Shown here in pieces: positions 1-5,305 of a DNA stretch of 8,444 nucleotides. Within the stretch, counting starts at the first letter, position 1. Each line of letters begins with the position of its first letter. The position numbers and the translations under genes were made by a program. This stretch comes from Burkholderiales bacterium. Lineage in GTDB: Bacteria > Pseudomonadota > Gammaproteobacteria > Burkholderiales > Ga0077523. The stretch covers positions 1 to 8,444 of the forward strand of contig JALORJ010000196.1 of the NCBI GenBank assembly GCA_025459035.1. Direction: 5' to 3'. Below the pieces are notes generated by a model. The model made no database searches. It worked only from the letters and a program-made list of their open reading frames with translations, and had not been told where the DNA came from.

Positions 1-1
1 G

Positions 2-142
2 CTGCCAGCGGTCGCGCAGCGCTACTGCGACGCCCTGCTCGCGCGCCCGTCGGTCCGCGCGTGGTACGCCGCGGCCGCCGAGGACCCCACGGTGCTGACG
101 CGCTTCGAGCCGCCCCCGCCCGACGGCGCGCGCCTGCCCTGA
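2..142 (+). CDS. Glutathione S-transferase-like protein, C-terminal end (partial)
   Basis: Open from the left edge, with 46 codons followed by TGA at 140-142. The translated end contains YCDALLARPSVRAWYAAAAE and then a Pro-rich tail. A tyrosine, 'ALLARPSVRAW' and a run of alanines is the usual last helix of the all-alpha C-terminal domain in bacterial glutathione S-transferases, where 'RPSV..W' is a frequent signature. The thioredoxin-fold N-terminal domain that binds glutathione lies outside the window, so substrate class and catalytic residue cannot be judged. Its stop codon lies one base from the stop of the opposite-strand threonine ammonia-lyase gene. The family call rests on this short tail alone; another protein with a similar final helix is possible. 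Confidence 0.6.
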   Translation: MPAVAQRYCDALLARPSVRAWYAAAAEDPTVLTRFEPPPPDGARLP

Positions 143-143
143 C

Positions 144-1346
144 TCAGCGCACCAGGTCGGCGTCGAAGCCGGCCTGCCGGACCGCCTCGACCACGTCGGC
201 GGCGTGCGCGAAGTCGCGCGTCTCGAGCACGAACGCGACCTCGGCGTCCTGCAGCGGCAACTGCGTGAAGGTGCGCTGGTGGTGCACCTCCTCGATGTTG
301 GCCCCGGCATCGCCGATGACGGCCGCGACCTGCGACAGCTGCCCCGGCAGGTCGCGCAGGCGCACGCCCAGTCGCGCAAGCCGACCCGTCCGCACCAGTC
401 CGCGCTGGACCACTTCGGCCAGCCGCCCCGGATCGATGTTGCCGCCGCACAGCACCAGTCCGACGGTGCGCCCCCGGAACGTGTCGGGGTGCGCGAGCAG
501 CGCCGCGAGGCCCACCGCGCCGGCGCCCTCGACGACAGTCTTCTCGACCTCGAGCAGCAGCAGCAGCGCGCGCTCGATCGCGCCTTCGTCGACGAGCAGC
601 AGCGTGTCGACGTCGCGACGCACGATCGCCTCGGTGAGCCGTCCCGGGGTTCGCACGGCGATGCCTTCGGCGATCGACAGCCCGCCGCACGCGCGGTCGA
701 TGCCGTGGATCGCCGCCCACATCGACGGGAACCGCTCGGTCTGGACCCCGATCATCCGCAGGTCGGGCCGGCGGGCCCGGGCGGCCAGCGCCATGCCGGC
801 GATCATTCCGCCCCCGCCGACCGGCACGACCAGCGTGTCGAGCGCCGGAGCGGCCGCGAGCATCTCGAGGGCGATCGTCCCCTGGCCCGCGATCACGCGG
901 GCGTCGTCGTACGGGTGCACGAAGGTCATGCCGCGGTCCGCCGCCAGCCGCAGCGCTTCCGCGTGAGCGTCGTCGAAGGCTTCGCCGGCCAGGACCACCT
1001 CGGCACCGAAGGCGCGGGTCTGCGCGACCTTCACGTTCGGGGTGTGTCGCGGCATCACGATCAGCGTCGGGATGCCCTCGCGCTGCGCGTGGTACGCGAG
1101 GCCTTGCGCATGGTTGCCGGCCGACGCGGCGATCACGCCGGCGGCGCGCTCGGCAGCGCCCAGCTGCCGCAACGTGTTGAGCGCACCGCGCTCCTTGAAC
1201 GACGCGGTGAACTGGTGATTCTCGAACTTGAGCCAGACCTGCGCGCCGGTGATGGCGGACAGCGTGCGCGAGTGCAGGCAGGGCGTGGCCACCACGTGGC
1301 CGTCGAGCCGCGCAGCCGCGGCCTCGATGTCCGCCAGGGTGATCAA
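144..1346 (-). CDS. ilvA: Threonine ammonia-lyase (threonine dehydratase), single C-terminal ACT domain
   Basis: A 400-residue PLP enzyme that deaminates L-threonine to 2-oxobutanoate, the first step towards isoleucine, and usually also acts on serine. Seen directly: SFKERGA with the probable Schiff-base lysine K51, SAGNHAQG at 75-82, the glycine loop VPVGGGG ending near residue 180 that holds the PLP phosphate, EGAGAVGLAAL near 273-283, and CGGN at 300-303 at the PLP ring. Residues about 324-400 form one ACT domain (LRDLPGQLSQVAAVIGDAGA), so this is the medium-length form rather than the long form with two ACT repeats. The ACT domain suggests amino-acid control, but the effector cannot be read. 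The start is TTG at 1346; no ATG or GTG lies just upstream in frame, and ITLADIEAA aligns with the normal family start. The Shine-Dalgarno match is poor. The cold-shock gene terminator ends only 15 nt before the start codon. Confidence 0.93.
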   Translation of the reverse strand: MITLADIEAAAARLDGHVVATPCLHSRTLSAITGAQVWLKFENHQFTASFKERGALNTLRQLGAAERAAGVIAASAGNHAQGLAYHAQREGIPTLIVMPRHTPNVKVAQTRAFGAEVVLAGEAFDDAHAEALRLAADRGMTFVHPYDDARVIAGQGTIALEMLAAAPALDTLVVPVGGGGMIAGMALAARARRPDLRMIGVQTERFPSMWAAIHGIDRACGGLSIAEGIAVRTPGRLTEAIVRRDVDTLLLVDEGAIERALLLLLEVEKTVVEGAGAVGLAALLAHPDTFRGRTVGLVLCGGNIDPGRLAEVVQRGLVRTGRLARLGVRLRDLPGQLSQVAAVIGDAGANIEEVHHQRTFTQLPLQDAEVAFVLETRDFAHAADVVEAVRQAGFDADLVR

Positions 1347-1361
1347 CGCAGGCGGACCCGC

Positions 1362-1393
1362 AAAAAAGAAACCCGCGCTTCGCGCGGGTTTCT
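1362..1393 (-). terminator. Intrinsic terminator of the cold-shock gene
   Basis: A perfect 12-bp inverted repeat has arms at 1367-1378 and 1382-1393 and a 3-base loop (GAA on the minus strand). On the minus strand it is followed by a T tract at 1366-1362. It lies 26 bp after the cold-shock stop codon, facing the right way. The plus strand has only the short TTTCT that belongs to the stem, so the terminator works mainly leftward. It lies directly in front of the threonine ammonia-lyase start. Confidence 0.9.
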
Positions 1394-1402
1394 GTCGAAC
1401 GC

Positions 1403-1421
1403 GATCGCCGAGGTGGCGATC
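1403..1421 (-). repeat. Hairpin overlapping the cold-shock stop codon
   Basis: GATCGCC at 1403-1409 and GGCGATC at 1415-1421 form a perfect 7-bp stem around a 5-base loop. It overlaps the stop codon (1420-1422) and precedes the terminator hairpin, so the mRNA ends with two hairpins in tandem. It may protect the 3' end; this is inference. Confidence 0.5.
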
Positions 1422-1623
1422 AGACGTTCTGGATGTTCGACGCCTGCTTGCCCTTGGGGCCGGTCGTGACTTCGAACGACACGCGTTGGCCTTCCTTCAG
1501 GGTCTTGAAGCCGTTCATCTTGATGGCGGAGAAGTGGGCGAACACGTCCTCGCTCTTGTCGTCAGGCGTGATGAAACCGAAGCCCTTCGAATCGTTGAAC
1601 CACTTCACGGTACCAGTTGCCAT
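1420..1623 (-). CDS. Cold-shock protein, CspA family
   Basis: A 67-residue single cold-shock domain that binds single-stranded RNA and DNA and acts as an RNA chaperone in the cytoplasm. Seen directly: it starts MATGTVKWFN, carries RNP1 as KGFGFI (residues 13-18) and RNP2 as VFAHF (27-31), and ends GPKGKQASNIQNV, the standard length and layout for the family. Start ATG at 1623-1621 is chosen because GAGGAAG lies 8 bases upstream (1638-1632) and the family begins exactly there. The frame stays open further upstream, but that stretch reads as leader, not protein. A promoter lies near 1767-1794 and a strong terminator at 1362-1393, so this is a one-gene unit with a long 5' leader, as is common for cspA-type genes. 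Species usually carry several paralogues, so no specific symbol is given. Confidence 0.97.
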   Translation of the reverse strand: MATGTVKWFNDSKGFGFITPDDKSEDVFAHFSAIKMNGFKTLKEGQRVSFEVTTGPKGKQASNIQNV

Positions 1624-1631
1624 GTGTTGCG

Positions 1632-1638
1632 CTTCCTC
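1632..1638 (-). promoter_or_regulatory. Ribosome binding site of the cold-shock gene
   Basis: GAGGAAG on the minus strand, 8 bases before ATG 1623. It fixes the 67-residue start over the longer open frame. Confidence 0.8.
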
Positions 1639-1708
1639 AGAGATTGATGGACGGGCTGCCACCCGCTCGCATGTCCCGGATACGTCTGACCGCCTGGCAC
1701 CCAGTACC

Positions 1709-1722
1709 CGCTCTTTCGAGCG
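1709..1722 (-). promoter_or_regulatory. GNRA-tetraloop hairpin in the cold-shock leader
   Basis: On the minus strand the leader reads CGCTC GAAA GAGCG, a perfect 5-bp stem closed by a GAAA (GNRA) tetraloop, about 90 bases before the start codon. Leaders of cspA-type mRNAs are known to fold in temperature-dependent ways; whether this hairpin takes part is inference. Confidence 0.4.
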
Positions 1723-1766
1723 TTTGCCGCATACCGCCGACACTTCGACCCCAGAACACGCGTCGG

Positions 1767-1794
1767 ATCATACGCGCCGACCATGACGGCGCAA
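1767..1794 (-). promoter_or_regulatory. Probable sigma-70-type promoter of the cold-shock gene
   Basis: On the minus strand a TATGAT -10 box (1772-1767) lies 16 bases after TTGCGC (1794-1789). The -10 box is 5/6 to consensus; the -35 box is 3/6. Transcription would begin near 1760, giving a leader of about 137 nt, in keeping with cspA-family genes. The rest of the 1624-1824 gap holds only the leader and a short upstream stretch. Confidence 0.5.
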
Positions 1795-1824
1795 TAGCCC
1801 GCGCGAAAAAGTTCCCGGCCTCGC

Positions 1825-2868
1825 TCAGGTCCGATCCGCGAGCAGGCCGCGCCGGGCCAGATTGCGCATCAGCGCCCCGGGACCGAACGTCCACGGCGGG
1901 ATCGCGTGGCAGTGGGCGACGCGGTTCACCAGCGCACCGAGCCGCGGCGACGCGATGCGCACGACGTCGCCGACGGCATGCGTGAACCCGCGCCCAGGCG
2001 TGCCGCGGTCCTGGGTCGGTGCGAACGCCGTGCCCAGGAACAGCAACGCGCCGTCCGGATACTGGTGATGCGGCCCCATCGCCTGCGCCGCCAGATCGGG
2101 CAGATCGCGGCTGATCTGGTCCACCCCGTAGCGCGCCTCGGTGACGAAGCCGTCGGCACCCTCGATGCGAATCTCGATCACGGCGCAGCGCACCGCGTCG
2201 AGATCGAAGTCGGCGTCGAGCAGCCGGATGAACGGCCCGACCGCGCAACTCGCGTTGTTGTCCTTCGCGCGGCCCAGCAGCAGCGCACTGCGGCCCTCGA
2301 AGTCACGCAGGTTGACGTCGTTGCCGAGCGTCGCGCCGACGATCGCACCGCCCGGCGACAGCACCAGCACCATTTCGGGTTCGGGGTTGTTCCACGACGA
2401 CGCCTCGAGGATCCCCACGCGCGCACCCGTGCCCACCGCCGCCAGCGGCTGCGCCTTGTTGAACACCTCGGCGTCCGGGCCGATGCCGACCTCGAGATAC
2501 TGCGACCACAGGCCGCGCTCGACCAGCACCGCCCTGGCGCGCTCGGCGGCGGGCGTGCCCGGGCGCACGCCGGACAGCAGACCGCCAAGCTCGGCTTCGA
2601 GGGCGCGGCGGATCTCGTCGGCCGCAGCCGCATCGCCCTGCGCCTGTTCCTCGATCACCCGCTCGAGCATGCTCGCGACGAACGTCACGCCGCAGGCCCG
2701 CAGCGCATGCAGATCACACGGGGCAAGCAGCACCGGCCCGGCGCGGGTCGGCGCTTCCGGGCCGCCGTCGCGCGCGCCTTCCAGCGCCGACGCCAGCGAC
2801 GCCACGACCGGCGCGGAGGCCAGCACGTCGCGCACGGCACCCGCGGGCCCGGATTGCCGGGCCGCCAC
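1825..2868 (-). CDS. FAH-superfamily hydrolase/dehydratase (COG3970-like), main open frame, 5' part frameshifted
   Basis: This 347-codon frame carries nearly the whole fumarylacetoacetate-hydrolase fold. Seen directly: APCDLHALRACGVTFVASML (residues 49-68), GLWSQYLEVGIGPDAEVFNK near 119-138, NPEPEMVL with E163 and E165, GNDVNLRDFEGRS at 182-194, AKDNNASCAVGPF, and the C-terminal GFTHAVGDVVRIASPRLGAL. The acidic residues in PEPE and D184 fit the usual divalent-metal site. Members act on 2-oxo acids such as acylpyruvates and 2-keto-3-deoxy sugar acids; the substrate here is not known. In this frame the first possible start is GTG 2868, but the family's N-terminal GRVWRPG motif is encoded just upstream in a different frame that starts by ATGA overlap with the previous gene. 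The gene therefore looks frameshifted between about 2861 and 2830. A protein begun at GTG 2868 would lack the N-terminal segment. Confidence 0.85.
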   Translation of the reverse strand: MAARQSGPAGAVRDVLASAPVVASLASALEGARDGGPEAPTRAGPVLLAPCDLHALRACGVTFVASMLERVIEEQAQGDAAAADEIRRALEAELGGLLSGVRPGTPAAERARAVLVERGLWSQYLEVGIGPDAEVFNKAQPLAAVGTGARVGILEASSWNNPEPEMVLVLSPGGAIVGATLGNDVNLRDFEGRSALLLGRAKDNNASCAVGPFIRLLDADFDLDAVRCAVIEIRIEGADGFVTEARYGVDQISRDLPDLAAQAMGPHHQYPDGALLFLGTAFAPTQDRGTPGRGFTHAVGDVVRIASPRLGALVNRVAHCHAIPPWTFGPGALMRNLARRGLLADRT

Positions 2869-2948
2869 ACCCGCCCCACGAGCAGCGCGCGCGACGCGTC
2901 GACCGGAAGGGTGTCGGCGACTCCGAGGGGCAGCGCGACCGGACTCAT
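2830..2948 (-). pseudogene. Displaced 5' end of the FAH-superfamily gene (other reading frame)
   Basis: ATG at 2948-2946 overlaps the stop TGA (2947-2945) of the upstream secreted-protein gene as ATGA, a standard sign of translational coupling. The frame reads MSPVALPLGVADTLP and then LLVGRVWRPGNPGP, which matches the N-terminus of COG3970-type FAH proteins. After GNPGP it becomes Arg/Trp/Cys-rich nonsense (VPCATCWPPRRSWRRW), while the neighbouring frame continues the family as AVRDVLASAPVVASLA. Adding one base in the G/C-rich stretch near 2845-2850 would rejoin the two parts. The spacing also looks a few residues shorter than in relatives, so a small out-of-frame deletion is possible. It may be a true mutation, a sequencing error in a G/C run, or less likely recoding. 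The right-hand boundary is approximate. Confidence 0.65.
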
Positions 2949-3538
2949 CGCACGCCCTCGACGGGTTCCATCAGGTAGGCGTACTCGGGGCGGCACTCGG
3001 GCGTGCACAGGATCGCCCAGATGCGACCGGCCTTGTCCTGCGGAAACACGATCTCGAAGGCGTGCCCGAGGTTGTTCTCGGCGACCAGTCGCCACGCCGC
3101 GGTCGGCGCGTGCTCGAAGTTGCGCCGGTAGATCGCCGAATCGCGCAGCAGACGCGTGTGCTCGGCGTCGCGATCGGCGCCGGTGATCTCCACCAGCTGG
3201 AAGTCGATGAAGTACTTCGCACCGGGGGTACCGGCCGAGGCGGCCGGGGACCACGCGGGCGCCTGCGGCCTGACCACGTAGGTTGCGGGATAGCGCCACT
3301 GCCACCCGGCGCCCGGCGCGAGCATCTGCCCGCTCGGCGAGCACTCGACCCGCGCCCACTCGACCAGCGGTGCCGGCAACGCGGTACGGGCGTCGGCCGG
3401 CAGATGCTCGCAGTCGAGCAGGTCGGGGCCGGCGTGCCCGACATGGTCGCCGTGGGCCTGTGCGACCGGCCACGGCGCGACGACCGTCAGCGCGAGCGCG
3501 AGCGTCGCGCGGCAAAGACCCCAGCGAACCTGCGGCAT
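2945..3538 (-). CDS. Secreted protein of unknown function with four cysteines
   Basis: A 197-residue protein that I do not recognise. Residues 1-28 form a signal peptide: a short basic start with R5 and R10, the hydrophobic stretch ATLALALTVVAPWPV, and a VAQA-H cleavage site of the AxA type, so export through Sec is likely. The predicted mature N-terminus, HGDHVGHAG, has three histidines in seven residues and could bind metal. The mature part has four cysteines (C43, C66, C178, C182), suggesting disulphides, with aromatic stretches WQWRYPATYVV and GHAFEIVFP. Start ATG 3538 is chosen over the longer open frame because GGGAGG lies 7 bases upstream and the signal peptide begins there. The gene shares ATGA with the FAH-family gene downstream, so the two are probably one transcript. 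Whether they share a pathway is unknown. Confidence 0.8.
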   Translation of the reverse strand: MPQVRWGLCRATLALALTVVAPWPVAQAHGDHVGHAGPDLLDCEHLPADARTALPAPLVEWARVECSPSGQMLAPGAGWQWRYPATYVVRPQAPAWSPAASAGTPGAKYFIDFQLVEITGADRDAEHTRLLRDSAIYRRNFEHAPTAAWRLVAENNLGHAFEIVFPQDKAGRIWAILCTPECRPEYAYLMEPVEGVR

Positions 3539-3545
3539 GGCTTGA

Positions 3546-3551
3546 CCTCCC
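3546..3551 (-). promoter_or_regulatory. Ribosome binding site of the secreted-protein gene
   Basis: GGGAGG on the minus strand, 7 bases before ATG 3538. It decides this start over in-frame upstream alternatives that would precede the signal peptide. Confidence 0.75.
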
Positions 3552-3577
3552 GGAACGGGCCGCGATGGTAGCCACCC

Positions 3578-3605
3578 GACCGCGGTCATCGGCCGGCGCG
3601 CCGGC
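3578..3605. repeat. Two perfect palindromes in the leader of the secreted-protein gene
   Basis: GACCGCGGTC (3578-3587) and GCCGGCGCGCCGGC (3592-3605) are perfect palindromes lying between the leftward terminator and the ribosome binding site. They could be protein-binding sites or RNA hairpins. Short palindromes arise easily in DNA this rich in G+C. Confidence 0.4.
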
Positions 3606-3637
3606 AAAAAAAAGCCCCGGCGCGGAGGCCGAGGCTT
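3606..3637 (-). terminator. Intrinsic terminator in the 3539-3823 intergenic region, reading leftward
   Basis: On the minus strand AAGCCTCGG (3637-3629) and CCGGGGCTT (3620-3612) form a 9-bp stem with one U-G wobble, around an 8-base loop CCTCCGCG. Eight T residues follow (3613-3606, the first two inside the stem). No convincing protein gene lies upstream of it on this strand, so it ends either a small RNA or an attenuated leader of the secreted-protein operon, whose start codon is 68 bp further on. Confidence 0.8.
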
Positions 3638-3712
3638 GGAGGTTGGGGCGGGAAGGGGTAAGGAGGGACCCGCCCCAGAGGGGCCGACAGACCGACGTGC
3701 GCAACACATCGG
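3606..3712 (-). ncRNA. Candidate small RNA or attenuator leader with an anti-SD-like loop
   Basis: Read on the minus strand, three hairpins follow in order. First, CCGATGTG pairs with CACGTCGG (3712-3705 with 3699-3692; one G-U pair; loop TTGCG). Second, GGGGCGGG pairs perfectly with CCCGCCCC (3676-3669 with 3652-3645) around a 16-base pyrimidine-rich loop that includes CCTCCTTA (3666-3659). Third is the terminator hairpin with its T run. CCTCC appears in the second loop, in the single-stranded stretch before the terminator, and in the terminator loop. The GGGG of hairpin two can instead pair with CCCC at 3683-3680, so two folds exclude each other. I found no clear promoter; the 5' end may lie anywhere up to about 3800. 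The remaining 3713-3823 stretch shows no further feature. No match to 6S, 4.5S or a riboswitch class known to me. Confidence 0.45.
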
Positions 3713-3823
3713 CCGAAAGACAGTGGTGCGGACCGCCCGCGGAACACGCCAGCGATTGCCACCGACGCTCGACCGCTCCAGCCCGTACGCTGTCTAGGAC
3801 GAAGCATCGACAAACGAGTTCCG

Positions 3824-5305
3824 TTGAAACGAAAAATTCATCCGGCGGACGGCGGCGACGCCGTGCCCTCTCTCGACGACGCCGTCGTGTACCTCGACCT
3901 CGAGACCACCGGTGCCGCGGCAGGCGTCGACCGCATCACGGAGATCGGCTGGGTCGAGCACCGCGGCGGGCGCGAAATCGACCGCGGCGCGCAGCTCGTG
4001 AACCCGCAGCAGCCGATCCCGCCGATCATCCAGACGCTCACCGGCATCGACGACGCGATGGTGGCGACCGCGCCGCCGTTCGCGGAGGTCGCACCCGCGC
4101 TGCGCGCGCGCCTGGCCGGCAAGCTGCTCGTCGCGCACAACGTGCGGTTCGACCACGGCTTCCTCAGGCAGGAGTTCGCGCGCCTCGGCGTCGACCTGCA
4201 GGTGGCGGTGCTGTGCACGGTGCGGCTGTCGCGGCGGCTGTATCCGCACGAGCGTCGGCACAACCTGGACAGCGTGATCAGCCGCCACGGCCTGCGCGTC
4301 GACGGGCCGCGGCACCGCGCGCTCGCCGATGCCGTCGTCCTCGCGGACTTCGTTGCCGCCGCACGCGCCGAGCTGGGCGACGCCGTCGTCGTCGAGGCCG
4401 CCCGCAAGCTCGTCACCGTGCCGCCCGCGGCGCGCCCGGCCGACGGCCTCGGACTCGACGCCCTGCCCGACACGCCGGGGGTCTACCTGTTCCTCGGCGC
4501 CCGTGGCGAGGCGCTGTACGTCGGCAAGAGCGTGAACCTGCGAAGCCGCGTGTTCGCCCACTTCGCGCCCGGCACGAAGGTCGCCAAGGATCTGCGCCTC
4601 GCGCAGCAGGTGGCCGACGTGCGCTGGTTCGAGACCGTCGGCGAGCTCGGCGCGCTGCTGCTCGAAGCGAAGCTCGTGCGCCAGCACGCGCCGATCATGA
4701 ATCGCCTGCTGCGCGACGGCGACGATCTGGCGACGTGGTTCTGGGACGCGACCGCGGGCGTCGCGCCGCAGCTGCAGTCGGCCGCGCAGCTCGACGTCGC
4801 CGCGGTCGACCATCTGTACGGGCTGTTTCCCACCCGCACGCAGGCCCTGCGCGCGCTGCGGGGCCTGGCCGACGCCCACGGCCTGTGCCTGAAGCGCACC
4901 GGTCTCGAGCCGGCGGGCCGCGGCCCGTGCTTCGCGCACCAGTTGCACCGCTGCCGCGGTGCGTGCGTCGGGGCCGAACCCGCCGTGGCGCACGACCTGC
5001 GCCTGGCGCAGGCGCTGCACGGCTTGCGCCTCGCGACCTGGCCGTTTCGCGGCCGCGTCGGGCTGGTCGAGCGCGACCCGCTGCGCGATCGCACGGCGAT
5101 CCACGTCGTCGACCGCTGGTGCTGGCTCGGCACGGTCGAGCGCGCGGAAGATCTGGATGCGCCCGACGGCCCGCTCGCACGCGACGACGCGATGCCGGCC
5201 TTCGACGTCGACACCTGGAAGCTGCTGTCGCGCTGGCTGAAGCACCACCGCCACGAGATCGAGGTGATCGACCTGCCACGCGCGCCGGCCGACGCGCCGG
5301 TCTGA
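3824..5305 (+). CDS. DEDDh 3'-5' exonuclease / GIY-YIG endonuclease fusion, UvrC/Cho-like
   Basis: A 493-residue cytoplasmic nuclease probably acting in DNA repair. Residues about 20-180 are a DnaQ-type exonuclease: YLDLETTG with D25 and E27, VAHNVRFDHGFL with D110, and HRALADA with H164 and D169, a full DEDDh set. Residues about 213-295 are a GIY-YIG domain: GVYLF (219-223), LYVGKSVNLRSR with R240, E281 and N293, the residues matching UvrC's catalytic Arg, Glu and Asn. The C-terminal part has cysteines at 355, 369, 377 and 381, spaced C-x13-C-x7-C-x3-C, close to the UvrC cluster motif. The start is TTG 3824 with a weak Shine-Dalgarno sequence; GTG 3863 would also keep both domains. Proteins with this architecture are widespread in proteobacteria and related to Cho and UvrC, but lack the UvrC RNase H and HhH domains. 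The gene stands alone and ends base-to-base against the next gene. Confidence 0.92.
   Translation: MKRKIHPADGGDAVPSLDDAVVYLDLETTGAAAGVDRITEIGWVEHRGGREIDRGAQLVNPQQPIPPIIQTLTGIDDAMVATAPPFAEVAPALRARLAGKLLVAHNVRFDHGFLRQEFARLGVDLQVAVLCTVRLSRRLYPHERRHNLDSVISRHGLRVDGPRHRALADAVVLADFVAAARAELGDAVVVEAARKLVTVPPAARPADGLGLDALPDTPGVYLFLGARGEALYVGKSVNLRSRVFAHFAPGTKVAKDLRLAQQVADVRWFETVGELGALLLEAKLVRQHAPIMNRLLRDGDDLATWFWDATAGVAPQLQSAAQLDVAAVDHLYGLFPTRTQALRALRGLADAHGLCLKRTGLEPAGRGPCFAHQLHRCRGACVGAEPAVAHDLRLAQALHGLRLATWPFRGRVGLVERDPLRDRTAIHVVDRWCWLGTVERAEDLDAPDGPLARDDAMPAFDVDTWKLLSRWLKHHRHEIEVIDLPRAPADAPV

Noticed and set aside
204..1469. A 421-codon open frame on the plus strand opposite threonine ammonia-lyase
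   Set aside because: Its protein is rich in Arg, Gln, His and Asp with no domain. It is a by-product of G/C-rich third positions in the real gene on the other strand.
1624..1743. In-frame upstream extension of the cold-shock gene to 107 codons
   Set aside because: The family begins at MATGTVKWF, with a clear GAGGAAG site before it. The added part lies in the transcribed leader.
3659..3666. TAAGGAGG on the plus strand, a perfect ribosome binding sequence
   Set aside because: No start codon lies within a useful distance and no gene-like frame follows. It is the complement of the loop described on the minus strand.
3586..3813. A 75-codon minus-strand open frame through the candidate RNA
   Set aside because: It runs through the terminator hairpin and T tract, has no good ribosome binding site and no family likeness. 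A non-coding reading fits better.
3720..3823. Promoters for the nuclease gene or the leftward RNA
   Set aside because: I checked TAGACA, TACGGG and TACGCT as -10 boxes; none has a -35 box at an acceptable distance.
3794..5254. A 486-codon minus-strand open frame opposite the nuclease gene
   Set aside because: Composition typical of an antisense shadow; no motif and no ribosome binding site.
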